Below the pieces are notes generated by a model. It worked only from the letters and a program-made list of their open reading frames with translations, had not been told where the DNA came from and did not search any database. This document shows, piece after piece, positions 25,848-34,664 of a DNA stretch of 64,000 nt. Each line of letters opens with the position of its first letter. Positions within the stretch are counted from its first letter, which is position 1. Position numbers and translations under genes: made by a program. This stretch comes from Nitratireductor sp. (GTDB taxonomy: Bacteria > Pseudomonadota > Alphaproteobacteria > Rhizobiales > Rhizobiaceae): assembly GCF_017794765.1 (NCBI RefSeq), contig NZ_CP051236.1:3626692-3690691 (forward strand), in the 5' to 3' direction.

Positions 25848-27017
25848 ATGGCTGTTAACGAGGATGTTCGTGCGGAGCTCGATTTTCTCGTCGCGTTGCG
25901 GCGCGACCTGCACGCCCATCCCGAACTGGGCTTCGAGGAAGAGCGCACCAGCCAGATTGTCGCCGAACATCTGACAGAGACCGGCATGAAGGTGCATCGC
26001 GGCCTTGGCGGCACCGGCGTGGTGGGCACGCTAACGGTGGGCAATGGCCCGCGCACCATCGGCCTGCGCGCCGACATGGACGCGCTCGCCATGCCCGAAA
26101 CCGCCGACCGCCCCTATAAATCCACCGTGCCCGGCAAGATGCATGCCTGCGGCCATGACGGACACACGACCCTGCTTCTGGGCGCGGCGCGCGAACTGGC
26201 GCGCACGCGCAATTTCTCCGGCACGGTGCACTTCATCTTCCAGCCGGCGGAAGAAGGCCGTGGCGGCGCAAAGCGCATGGTGGAAGACGGTCTTTTCGAG
26301 CTGTTTCCCTGCGATGCGGTCTATGGCCTGCACAACATGCCCGGCCTCGACACCGACGAGATGGCCGTTGTGGCCGGACCGCAGCTTGCCTCTTCCGATA
26401 GCTGGCAGGTGCGTTTTCGCGGCGTCGGCACCCATGGCGCAAAACCGCATCTGGGCAAGGACCCTGTGACGGCCGGCGGGCATTTTCTTGCAAGCCTGCA
26501 GACGATTGTCGGGCGTGTGGTGGACCTGCTCCAGCCCGCCGTGGTGAGCGCCTGCTCGGTGCAGGCGGGCGACCCCAATGCGCTCAACGTGATCCCCGAT
26601 TTCATTGACATTGCAGGAACCGCACGCGCCTACACGCCGCACGTGCGCGACCAGCTGGAAGAAGAGATCGGCCGGCTGGCGAACGGCGTTGCTGCAATGT
26701 TCGGCATCGAGGCTGAGTACCGCTTCATCCGCCGCATTCCGCCCGTGGTGAACGATGCGGATGCGACGGCGCGCGCGCTGGCGGCGGCGAAAGCCGTGTG
26801 CGGCGACAAGGTGCGCACCGACTTTCCGCCTTCGACGGCGGGCGACGATTTTGCGTTTTTCTCGCAGGGTGTGCCGGGAGCCTATGTGTGGCTCGGCAAT
26901 GGCCCGGCGGTGGACGGCGCGCTGCACCACAACACCGCGTATGACTTCAATGACGGGGCGATCAGCACCGGCGTAAAATTCTGGACGACGCTGGTGGAAC
27001 AGGAACTGGCCGCCTGA
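25848..27017 (+). CDS. M20 family metallo-amidohydrolase (hippurate hydrolase-like)
   Basis: Zinc- or manganese-dependent amidohydrolase, about 389 residues. Metal motif ACGHDGH and catalytic Glu in AEEGRGGAK, then HNMPG, THGAKPHLGKDP (dimerisation domain) and HHNTAYDFND. The start is set at ATG 25848, with GGAAAGGG 8 bp upstream; ATG 25827 adds seven residues. It converges on the adenine deaminase gene. Family activities include hippurate, N-acetyl-L-amino-acid and indole-acetyl-amino-acid hydrolysis; the substrate here is not resolvable. Confidence 0.88.
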   Translation: MAVNEDVRAELDFLVALRRDLHAHPELGFEEERTSQIVAEHLTETGMKVHRGLGGTGVVGTLTVGNGPRTIGLRADMDALAMPETADRPYKSTVPGKMHACGHDGHTTLLLGAARELARTRNFSGTVHFIFQPAEEGRGGAKRMVEDGLFELFPCDAVYGLHNMPGLDTDEMAVVAGPQLASSDSWQVRFRGVGTHGAKPHLGKDPVTAGGHFLASLQTIVGRVVDLLQPAVVSACSVQAGDPNALNVIPDFIDIAGTARAYTPHVRDQLEEEIGRLANGVAAMFGIEAEYRFIRRIPPVVNDADATARALAAAKAVCGDKVRTDFPPSTAGDDFAFFSQGVPGAYVWLGNGPAVDGALHHNTAYDFNDGAISTGVKFWTTLVEQELAA

Positions 27018-27032
27018 CGACTTAGGCAATGC

Positions 27033-28811
27033 CTATTCCAGCACCTCAAGCACCGGCGTTTCCAGGACGGCGGGGCGGGCATTGTCGGCAATGCCGAGAT
27101 CGGTCTGGTGCGGGCCGGCATTGCAGGCGAGCGTCGCGCCGAAACAGGCCTTGAACACCAGATAGGGTGGCTCCCAGTCGACAATCTCGTCCATGGCAGA
27201 GCGCAGAGCCGCAAAGCCCGCCGCCACATCGGCCAGCGGTTCATCGGAAACAAGGCCCGACAGAGGCAACGCCAGAGAGGCGACGATGCGACCGCCCTGC
27301 GCAACGGCCATGCCGCCGCCAGCCTCGATCACCCAATTGGCCGCTGCCGCCACATCTTCTTCATTGCCGCCGAAGACCGTGACGTTGTGGCTGTCGTGGG
27401 AGACAGTGGTGCAGAATGCGCCGCGCCACGAGCCCCAGCCGGTGAGATAGCCCACACGCGGAATGGCCGGCGCGCGGCCATGACGGTGGATGACACTGAT
27501 CAGCGTCGCGCCCTCAGGCGGCACGACGAAGCCGCCGCGCACCACAGCTTCCGCCTCGCCCCACTCGGTGAAGCGGGGGCGGTGAATGGTGGCGACGCGC
27601 ACACGCTCTCCATCTGCCCGGACGCGAAAATCATCGGGCGTGAAGGTGGGGCATTTGATCGAGCCTTTGAGCGGCGCGGTGGAATGCGCCTTCACCGGGG
27701 CGGTCAAAGCGCCATCGCGCGCGACCACAACGCCATTGGCGATGACGGCGGTGGCGCGGAAATTCTCCAGATCGTCAAACAGCGCGATGTCGGCGCGGCG
27801 ACCGGCGGCGACAAGGCCGAGATCGGGGCGCGCGAGCCGGTGCGCGGCATTGAGCGTTGCGGCCTGAATGGCCCAGGTCGCCGGCATGCCGTAGCGCACC
27901 AGGCGGCGCACCACATCATCAAGCCCGCCTTCGTTCAGAAGCGTATCGGGAAACACGTCGTCGGTGCACAGCGTGACCGTGGAGGGCAGATGCCCGAGCG
28001 CGTTCAGCGCTTCGACGAATTCCGGCAGGAGATGATCGTGCGAGCCACGCATCTCGATGGCGAGACCGGCGCGCAGCTTGGCCATCAGATCATCGCCGGA
28101 GACGAGTTCGTGATCGGAGCTGACGCCGGCGGCCATGAAGGCGTTGAGGTCTGCGCCCGCGAGGCTGCGGGCATGGCCGAAGACAGGCTTGCCGCTTTCG
28201 AGGCCGGCCTGCACCACATCGCGCATGGGCGCGGTGCGGTCGATGACGCCGCGCATGTTCATGACCTCGGCAACGCCGCCAATGCCGGGACGCGCCAGCA
28301 TATCGGCCAGCTCGGCCCCGCCAAAATCCGCACCGGACATTTCGAGACCGGGGGCTGCGGGAACGCAGGACGGCGCGAGCACGATCATGCGCAGCGGCAG
28401 ATCGGCCGCCGCCTCCAGCGCCCAGGTGACGCCATCGAGCCCGTGCACATTGGCGAATTCATGCGGGTCCCACTGAACGGTGGTGACGCCGCGCGGCAGC
28501 ACGGCCTGCGCATAAGCGACAGGCGTGATCATGGAGCTTTCCACATGCATGTGCATGTCGATCAGGCCGGGCGTGACGGTGAGCCCTTCCGCCTCGATGA
28601 TCTCGGCTGCGTCGTCGCGCGCGCCCCGCTCGTGGACGCTGGCGATGAGCGCGCCGACAATGCCGATATCGGCGGGGCGCAGTTCGCCGGTCACCGCATC
28701 GAGCAGCGTGCCACCGCGAATGAGAAGATCAAACGGCGCATCGCCGCGTGCTGCGGCAACGGCGCGGTCGCGCAGGGCAGGATCGTTCAGATCGCGGGGT
28801 TCGGCGGTCAT
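27033..28811 (-). CDS. ade: Adenine deaminase
   Basis: Binuclear metal amidohydrolase of 592 residues, converting adenine to hypoxanthine and ammonia. Metal motif GLIDMHMHVESSMI is diagnostic for this family, with WDPHEFANVHG and ELVSGDD further on and a C-terminal domain (IHRHGR, THD-like SHDSHN). It overlaps the nucleoside hydrolase by 4 bp and is last in the LacI-led operon, downstream of the ABC importer. Together they would import nucleosides, release the base and deaminate it. The related guanine-deaminase branch is less likely. Confidence 0.9.
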   Translation of the reverse strand: MTAEPRDLNDPALRDRAVAAARGDAPFDLLIRGGTLLDAVTGELRPADIGIVGALIASVHERGARDDAAEIIEAEGLTVTPGLIDMHMHVESSMITPVAYAQAVLPRGVTTVQWDPHEFANVHGLDGVTWALEAAADLPLRMIVLAPSCVPAAPGLEMSGADFGGAELADMLARPGIGGVAEVMNMRGVIDRTAPMRDVVQAGLESGKPVFGHARSLAGADLNAFMAAGVSSDHELVSGDDLMAKLRAGLAIEMRGSHDHLLPEFVEALNALGHLPSTVTLCTDDVFPDTLLNEGGLDDVVRRLVRYGMPATWAIQAATLNAAHRLARPDLGLVAAGRRADIALFDDLENFRATAVIANGVVVARDGALTAPVKAHSTAPLKGSIKCPTFTPDDFRVRADGERVRVATIHRPRFTEWGEAEAVVRGGFVVPPEGATLISVIHRHGRAPAIPRVGYLTGWGSWRGAFCTTVSHDSHNVTVFGGNEEDVAAAANWVIEAGGGMAVAQGGRIVASLALPLSGLVSDEPLADVAAGFAALRSAMDEIVDWEPPYLVFKACFGATLACNAGPHQTDLGIADNARPAVLETPVLEVLE

Positions 28812-29734
28812 AAGCGGGCTGCCTCCACGAGGGCGTCGAGCGCCAGCGCGCGAACGCGGGCGGCATCGGCGCGCATGCCCCAGAGCGCATTGGGTTTTGC
28901 GCGAGGGTGTTGATCGACAATGGTGCGGCCACGCGTGTGGGTGCCAGACAGCTCCATCGTGACTTGCGCTTTCTCGAAAACGAAGGCGTCAGGTGCCACG
29001 AAGGCAGCGGCGGCGGTGGGGTCGTAGAGCGCCATGGCCGCGCGTCCGCTGTTGAGCGCGATGTCCACATATGCGCCAAAAAGATCGGCCAGGATTTCGG
29101 CCTTCGGCGTGCCGACAGCGCGGACCGTGTCGACATCCTCCGGACCGACCAGCACCTGGCGGCAGAGGTCGAGATCGGCGACGCGCAGTGAAATGCCGCT
29201 TGCCAGAACGATGGCGACAGCCTCTGGATCGGCGAAGGCGTTGAACTCGGCGGACGCCGTGTGGTTGCCACGGGTTGCGCCGCCGCCCATCCAGGTCACA
29301 CTGTCGATCTTTGAAATGAGATCCGGCCGCGCGAGCGACAGGATTGCGATGTTGGTGAGCGGCCCGAGCGCCAGGATTTCGCCCGGCGCTTCGAGCCCTT
29401 CAAGCCATGCAGTCAGGGCCGCAAGCGCATCGGTGCGCGGCAGCGCCTCGGCTTGAGGAAGGCTGCGCCCACGGGTGGGAATGCCGGTGGGCCCAAGCAC
29501 ATGGGCGGGTGTTTCCACCCCGCCCAGGACCGCGCGTTCCGCGCCGGTGTGGATCGGGAACCGCCAGTTAAGCAGCGATGCGGCTCCGGCGGCATTGGCG
29601 CGCACCGCGTCCATCGGCGCATTACCGAAAACCAGCGATACGCCGGCCACCGGCTTCGACCCGGCTGTGACCATCATCACCGCCAGAATGTCGTCGAAGC
29701 CCATATCCGTGTCGATCCAGACCAAGGCGGACAC
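28808..29734 (-). CDS. Inosine-uridine-type nucleoside hydrolase
   Basis: N-ribohydrolase splitting a nucleoside to ribose and base, about 308 residues. Calcium-binding motif WIDTDMGFDD (family DxDxxxDD), with EFNAFADPEAV and GPLTNIAIL typical. Start is uncertain: GTG 29734 is taken because GAGG lies 4-5 bp upstream; TTG 29725 would remove three residues. It starts 8 bp after the ATPase stop and overlaps adenine deaminase by 4 bp. It is the link between the importer and base deamination in this operon. Confidence 0.87.
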   Translation of the reverse strand: MSALVWIDTDMGFDDILAVMMVTAGSKPVAGVSLVFGNAPMDAVRANAAGAASLLNWRFPIHTGAERAVLGGVETPAHVLGPTGIPTRGRSLPQAEALPRTDALAALTAWLEGLEAPGEILALGPLTNIAILSLARPDLISKIDSVTWMGGGATRGNHTASAEFNAFADPEAVAIVLASGISLRVADLDLCRQVLVGPEDVDTVRAVGTPKAEILADLFGAYVDIALNSGRAAMALYDPTAAAAFVAPDAFVFEKAQVTMELSGTHTRGRTIVDQHPRAKPNALWGMRADAARVRALALDALVEAARL

Positions 29735-29741
29735 TCCCTCT

Positions 29742-30767
29742 CTACATCCGCTCCAGAACGGCGGCGCGCTCCGGCGGCAGATCGAAGGCGATCTTGCTAC
29801 CCGGTTTGAAAGCGGGCGCTGCAGCGTCCATCTCGGCCTTGATGGGTCCAAGCGGGCTCTTCAGGAGATACTCGCGCGAACCGCCGGCAAAGGCAGCGCC
29901 AAGCACCTCACCCTCAAAGCGCCCCTCCCCGAGGGTTACCATGTTCGGTCGCCATGCGAGCCCCGGCGCATTCACTGAGAGACCGCCGCCCAACGCCATT
30001 GCGCCGTTTTCGGTCACGATGTTTCCATCCTTCACGGCAAAGATGTTCTCGAAACCGACGAAATCGGCAACGAAACGCGACCGGGGACGATTATAAACGT
30101 CCTCGGGCGAACCGACCTGCTCGATTGCGCCTTCCTTCATGACGACGATGCGGTCGGCCAGCGCCAGCGCCTCGTTCTGGTCATGCGTGACGAAGACCAT
30201 GGTGACGCCGCTCTCGCGCTGAACGCGCTGCAGCTCGGTGCGCATTTCCAGACGCAGGCGCGCATCGAGGTTGGACAGCGGCTCGTCGAGCAGCAGCACC
30301 TTGGGCTCCATGACCAGCGAGCGGGCAAGCGCAACACGCTGCTGTTGGCCGCCGGAAAGCTCTGCCGGCTTGCGGCTGTGGAACTTGCCAAGGCCAACCA
30401 TGGCGAGGCCGGCCTCGACCCGCTGGTTGATCTCGGCGGAGGGGCGCTTCTTCAGGCGCAGGCCGAAGGCGACATTCTCGAACACGGTCAGGTGCGGGAA
30501 CAGCGCATAGGACTGGAACACCAGACCGACATGGCGCTTGTTGGCCGGCACATGGGTGATGTCGGCGCCATCCAGCGTGATCTTGCCGGACGCCGGACGC
30601 AGAAGGCCGGTGATGGCGCGCATGGTGGTGGTCTTGCCGCAGCCGGAGGGGCCGAGCAGCGCAATCAGCTCACCCTTGCGGATGGACAGGTTGAGGCGTT
30701 CGACCGCAACGGTCTTGCCATAAGCGAGCGTCAGATCGCTCAGATCGAGATAAGTTTCATCAGACAT
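29742..30767 (-). CDS. ABC transporter ATP-binding protein, PotA/MalK-type
   Basis: ATPase of the importer, 341 residues. Walker [10 protein letters not shown] near residue 40, signature [13 protein letters not shown] near 137, Walker [13 protein letters not shown] near 160, and a C-terminal TOBE-type domain (about 250-340). Start ATG 30767 ([12 protein letters not shown]); its beginning overlaps the preceding permease stop by 8 bp. It belongs to the spermidine/putrescine, iron and phosphonate class of ATPases. The operon content points to a nucleoside or nucleobase substrate. Confidence 0.92.
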   Translation of the reverse strand: MSDETYLDLSDLTLAYGKTVAVERLNLSIRKGELIALLGPSGCGKTTTMRAITGLLRPASGKITLDGADITHVPANKRHVGLVFQSYALFPHLTVFENVAFGLRLKKRPSAEINQRVEAGLAMVGLGKFHSRKPAELSGGQQQRVALARSLVMEPKVLLLDEPLSNLDARLRLEMRTELQRVQRESGVTMVFVTHDQNEALALADRIVVMKEGAIEQVGSPEDVYNRPRSRFVADFVGFENIFAVKDGNIVTENGAMALGGGLSVNAPGLAWRPNMVTLGEGRFEGEVLGAAFAGGSREYLLKSPLGPIKAEMDAAAPAFKPGSKIAFDLPPERAAVLERM

Positions 30768-31539
30768 AGCGGGAGAACCCCAGGAAACGTTCCGCGAGGA
30801 AAACGATGGAAATGGAGAGGAAGGCGAGCAGCGCGGCAAGAGCGGCCACCGACGGATCGTAGGTGATTTCCATGTACCAGATCATGTCGATGGGCAACGT
30901 GCGTACGCCCGGTCCTGAGAGGAAGAGCGACACCGGCACCTGATTGAAGCTGGTGACGAAGCCCAGAATGAAGGCCGCCAGAATGCCGCTCTGAATGTTG
31001 GGCAGCACGATCCGGAAGAAGGTGGCGACCCGCGAAGAGCCCAGGATGACCGCGGCTTCCTCGATGTCGCTGCGCAGATTGTCGAGCGAGGCCGAAACCA
31101 CGCGCACCGCATAGGGCAGGATCAGCGCCGTGTGGGCGATGAAAAGCGCCACGCCGACGCTGACGTCGAGCGGGATCACCAGATAGCGCAGGAGCGCCAG
31201 GCCGACGATGATGCCCGGCACGATGATCGGCGCGGAGACAATGGTGCGGATGGTCTCGCCGAAGGGCAGACGATAGCGCGAGGCGGCATAGGCCACCGGC
31301 ACGCCGAGCACGAGGGCGGCGAGCGTGCCGAAGATGGCGAGGAACATGGAAAGCGCAAAGCTTGCCCTGAAACTCTCCACCTCGAAAACTTTCATCACCC
31401 ATTTGAGCGACAGGCCCTGCGGCGGGAAGGCGAGCGTTTCGCCGCCCGAAAGGGCTGCCGCGACGATGATGACGAACGGCCCCAGCAGGAAAATGAGGAC
31501 GAGCGTCAGCGTGACGTAGGACAGAAGGCGGGAGGTCAT
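30760..31539 (-). CDS. ABC transporter permease, PotC-type
   Basis: Inner-membrane permease, 259 residues, six predicted membrane helices. The EAA-like loop [21 protein letters not shown] shows the ATPase-contact motif of the spermidine/putrescine family. It overlaps the other permease gene by 4 bp and the ATPase gene by 8 bp. Forms the transmembrane heterodimer with the upstream permease. Confidence 0.92.
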   Translation of the reverse strand: MTSRLLSYVTLTLVLIFLLGPFVIIVAAALSGGETLAFPPQGLSLKWVMKVFEVESFRASFALSMFLAIFGTLAALVLGVPVAYAASRYRLPFGETIRTIVSAPIIVPGIIVGLALLRYLVIPLDVSVGVALFIAHTALILPYAVRVVSASLDNLRSDIEEAAVILGSSRVATFFRIVLPNIQSGILAAFILGFVTSFNQVPVSLFLSGPGVRTLPIDMIWYMEITYDPSVAALAALLAFLSISIVFLAERFLGFSRYV

Positions 31540-32363
31540 CGCTTGTTCCTCGCGGTGGCCAGTCGTTTCAGAAGCAGGTTGGCGGAAAAGCTCATGACCA
31601 TGAGGATCATGGCGATGATGCTTGCCGAGGCGAAATCGTTGGCGACGGTCACGCGCTGATAGAGCAGCGTTTCCAGCATCAAGACCTTGGAACCGCCGAG
31701 AATGGCGGGGGTGATGTAGGCCGTGAGCGAGCCGGTGAAGACCAGCGTGCCCCCGATGACGAGCCCTTCCCTGGTCAGCGGAAGGATGACCTTGACGAAG
31801 ACCTGCAGCCAGTTCGCGCCCAGAACGCGCGCGGCGGGCACGGCATCCCTGGGCATGTTTTCCAGCGCACTGATAAGCGACAGGATCATGAGTGGCAGGA
31901 AGAGTTGCAGAAGACCGATGAAAACGGCCGTCTCGGTGAACAGGAACCGGATGGGCGTGTCGGAAAGACCGAGCCAGACAATGGTCTCGTTGACGAAGCC
32001 GGTGCGGCCCAGAATGACGATCCAGGCATAGGTGCGGGCGACGGGCGAAATCATCAGCGGCATGACGACGAGACCGATCATGCGGCCGCGCGCGGTGGGC
32101 GGCAGCGTGACGATGGAATAGGCCGTGGCATAGCCGATGATCGCCGACACGGCAGTCACCATCGCGCCGAGCTTCAGCGTGCGCCAGAAGACGGTGCGGT
32201 TGAGCTCGCTTTCAAAGAAGGTGGCGTAAGATGCCAGCGTCCAGCTTCCCTCGGCGCGAAAGCCCTCGGAAAGCAGGATGCCCACGGGAACGAGAAAAAC
32301 GATCGCCGCGAAGACCGCCGCAGGCAACGCCAACGCCAGTCCTTCCATCCGATTCTGAAACAT
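31536..32363 (-). CDS. ABC transporter permease, PotB-type
   Basis: Inner-membrane permease, 275 residues, six predicted membrane helices; the contact loop reads MPRDAVPAARVLGANWLQVF. It starts 73 bp after the binding-protein stop, with a strong stem-loop in that gap, and overlaps the second permease by 4 bp. PotB/PotC pairing is judged from gene order only. Confidence 0.92.
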   Translation of the reverse strand: MFQNRMEGLALALPAAVFAAIVFLVPVGILLSEGFRAEGSWTLASYATFFESELNRTVFWRTLKLGAMVTAVSAIIGYATAYSIVTLPPTARGRMIGLVVMPLMISPVARTYAWIVILGRTGFVNETIVWLGLSDTPIRFLFTETAVFIGLLQLFLPLMILSLISALENMPRDAVPAARVLGANWLQVFVKVILPLTREGLVIGGTLVFTGSLTAYITPAILGGSKVLMLETLLYQRVTVANDFASASIIAMILMVMSFSANLLLKRLATARNKR

Positions 32364-32382
32364 GTGTTGGAACCTTGTGTTG

Positions 32383-32417
32383 GGTTCGGGGGCAGACCCA
32401 CTGCCCGCCCCCGGACC
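32383..32417 (-). other. Intercistronic stem-loop after binding-protein gene
   Basis: GGTTCGGGGGC (32383-32393) and GCCCCCGGACC (32407-32417) pair over 11 bp with one G-U, around a 13-nt loop, in the only sizeable gap of the operon. It has no T-run, so it is more likely a 3'-end stabiliser of the binding-protein mRNA than a terminator. Confidence 0.6.
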
Positions 32418-32436
32418 ATCGCATCAGCGTATCGGC

Positions 32437-33459
32437 TTACTGGCCGATCTGGGCATTCCACTCCGAGAGCCAGCCCTCGCGGTTGTCGAGGATGACGGCC
32501 GGGTCCAGAAGCTGGAGGCTCTCGACGGTCTCGGCGCCATAGGTGAGGTTTTCGGCGATCTCGTCGGAAACCTTCACTTCTGCATTGGCGGGGCTGTCCA
32601 CCAGCGCCTCGGCAAGCTTGGTCTGAATCTCGGTGGAGAGCCAGAAATCCATGAACTCGTAAGCGAGATCTTCGTTCTTCGCGCCCTTGGTCAGGATCAT
32701 GACGTTCATGCCGCCAGTCTGACCTTCCTTCGGGGTGGCCCAGGCCATGTCGAAGCCCATCTTGGAGTATGCGCCCCAGGCGAAACGGCCAATGGGTGCG
32801 GCGAGGATTTCTTCCTGCTGCATGAGCTGTGCGACCTGCGAGGACCGCTCGTAGAAAGTGACGATGTCGTCCTTATTCTTCGCGACTTCGCCGATGGCGG
32901 CCTTCAGGTCTGCAGCATCGTCGCCGATGGCCTTGCCGACCATGTAGAGCGCGGGCGGGCCCTGATTGGTGCTCACATTCGGAAATGCAACGCGGCCCTT
33001 GAGCTTGTCCTGGAACAGATCGGCCCAGCTTTCAATGGTCACCTCGTCGGCGCGGTAGGCGATCGACGTGGCATAGAAAGTGTAGCCGACACCCATGTTG
33101 TCGCCGACCGGGTCCTTGGCGATGTCGTAGAGCTTGTCATAGTTCGAAAGGCGGCTGACATCGATAGACTGAGTGATGCCCTTGCGCGCAGCTGAAAGCG
33201 CATCATGGGTGGACATGACGGCCATGTCGATTTCGGGGTCGTCCTTGCGGGCTTCCAGCTTGGCGAGGCGCTCAACGGAATTGCCTGTTTCGACCACCAG
33301 CTCGCAGCCACACTGGGCTTCGAACGGATCGTAGACAATCTCCTTGAAGGCATCCTGGGCAAAGCCATATACGGAGATGACGAGCTTTTTGTCGGCGGCC
33401 TGCGCCGCGCCGCTGAGTGCAGCCAGCGCGACGCCTGAGGCCAGAATTTTCTTGAACAT
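32437..33459 (-). CDS. Extracellular solute-binding protein of PotD type
   Basis: Periplasmic binding protein, 340 residues, with a clear signal peptide (MFKKILASGVALAALSGAAQA). The mature region VISVYGFAQDAFKEIVYDPF resembles the spermidine/iron-binding-protein fold. Its gene begins 2 bp after the LacI stop, so it is co-transcribed with the regulator. The ligand is inferred to be a nucleoside or base from the downstream hydrolase and deaminase; polyamine is the family alternative. Confidence 0.88.
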   Translation of the reverse strand: MFKKILASGVALAALSGAAQAADKKLVISVYGFAQDAFKEIVYDPFEAQCGCELVVETGNSVERLAKLEARKDDPEIDMAVMSTHDALSAARKGITQSIDVSRLSNYDKLYDIAKDPVGDNMGVGYTFYATSIAYRADEVTIESWADLFQDKLKGRVAFPNVSTNQGPPALYMVGKAIGDDAADLKAAIGEVAKNKDDIVTFYERSSQVAQLMQQEEILAAPIGRFAWGAYSKMGFDMAWATPKEGQTGGMNVMILTKGAKNEDLAYEFMDFWLSTEIQTKLAEALVDSPANAEVKVSDEIAENLTYGAETVESLQLLDPAVILDNREGWLSEWNAQIGQ

Positions 33460-33461
33460 AT

Positions 33462-34568
33462 CTAATCGCTTCCTTCTCTGGTGGTGCTTCTTCTGGGTTC
33501 GGTAGAGGATGATGCAGGCCCGGCGAGGACCGGCGTCATCGCGCCAGCAGCGGGGAGCCCCAGCACCGGCCCGCTCGACTGGCGAATAATGAGTTCCATC
33601 GGGATAGAGCGCTGATCCGGCGAGACCGGCGGACGGGGTGACGTGGCGCGCCCATCCTCCTGCTCGATCTGAGAGATCAGGTCGGCAATGGCGATCTCCG
33701 CGATGCGCTCCATATCCATGCGCATGGTTGTGAGACTAGGCGCGATGACACCGGCCCATATGAGATCGTCGAAACCGGTAACGCTAACATCGCCCGGAAT
33801 TGAGATGCCGCCCTGCTGCAGTTCGGTGATGGCGCGCAGGGCGTGAAGATCGGACACGGCAGCGAATGCCGTCACGCCTTCTTCTGCCAGTCGCACAAGA
33901 CCGAGCGGACAGCCGGACCCGTGGCTGCGCTCCATTTCGCCGATCCAGATCAGACGGGTTTCGCCCCTGCCGGCAAAGGCCTCGCGAATGCCGCCAATGC
34001 GGTCGTTCTGGACGTTGGAATCCGAATGAAGGCCTATGATCGCGACGGATCGATGGCCAAGTTCCAGCAGATGCCGGCCAATCTCCAGCCCGCCATTCCA
34101 GTGATCGGCGGCAACGGTGTTGCCAGGTGTGGAGGCAGAATCAATGACGGCGACGGGACGACCGATATCGCCGATGCGCGTACCATGGCGCGGAACGACC
34201 ACTATGCCATCCGCGCCGCGCTCGATCAGCCGGTTGATGGCGCGGGTCTGCGCCTCGACATCACCCCGGCTGTCACCGATGAGAACGCCGTAACCCGCCT
34301 CGGACGCCGCATGCTCGATCGCCTGTGCAAACTGGGGAAAGAGCGGATGAGCAATGTCAGCCAGAACAAGGCCAAGCACATGGCTGCGGCCGGTACTGAG
34401 CGCCCGGCCTGCGAGGCTGGGCACATAGCCCAGCTCCTTTGCCTTTTCGCGGATCGTCCGGCCGAGTTCCTGCGACACGCGGCCCTTTCCGGACATCGCG
34501 TTTGAAACGGTCGCAACCGATACGCCAAGCGCCTTGGCAATATCGGACAGATTGGCGCGAGAAGCCAT
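33462..34568 (-). CDS. LacI-family transcriptional regulator of the nucleoside operon
   Basis: LacI/GalR repressor, 368 residues. N-terminal HTH LSDIAKALGVSVATVSNAMS and hinge, then a periplasmic-binding-like sensor domain (LGLVLADIAHPLFPQF, VTGFDDLIWAG). Start ATG 34568; the codon before it (TTG 34571) is not used. It is the first gene of the importer operon, and a 16-bp palindrome typical of LacI sites lies 21 bp upstream of its start, indicating autoregulation of the whole operon. Effector is probably a purine or its nucleoside. Confidence 0.92.
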   Translation of the reverse strand: MASRANLSDIAKALGVSVATVSNAMSGKGRVSQELGRTIREKAKELGYVPSLAGRALSTGRSHVLGLVLADIAHPLFPQFAQAIEHAASEAGYGVLIGDSRGDVEAQTRAINRLIERGADGIVVVPRHGTRIGDIGRPVAVIDSASTPGNTVAADHWNGGLEIGRHLLELGHRSVAIIGLHSDSNVQNDRIGGIREAFAGRGETRLIWIGEMERSHGSGCPLGLVRLAEEGVTAFAAVSDLHALRAITELQQGGISIPGDVSVTGFDDLIWAGVIAPSLTTMRMDMERIAEIAIADLISQIEQEDGRATSPRPPVSPDQRSIPMELIIRQSSGPVLGLPAAGAMTPVLAGPASSSTEPRRSTTREGSD

Positions 34569-34588
34569 CAAAGCCCGGTTCAGAAGCA

Positions 34589-34604
34589 GATTAAACGTTT
34601 AATC
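34589..34604. promoter_or_regulatory. LacI-type operator
   Basis: Perfect 16-bp palindrome GATTAAACGTTTAATC centred on CG, as seen for LacI/GalR family operators, immediately upstream of the regulator-led nucleoside operon. No second copy was noticed in the window. Confidence 0.75.
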
Positions 34605-34664
34605 AATATGCCTTGCTCGAACCAGTCTGTCGACTCTGTTTTTTGGTTTCCCCAAAAAGTGCGG

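Noticed and set aside
27108..28913. 601-codon open frame antisense to adenine deaminase and the nucleoside hydrolase end
   Set aside because: It is a shadow of high-GC codons on the opposite strand; no family motif, and the sense frame carries the full adenine deaminase signature.
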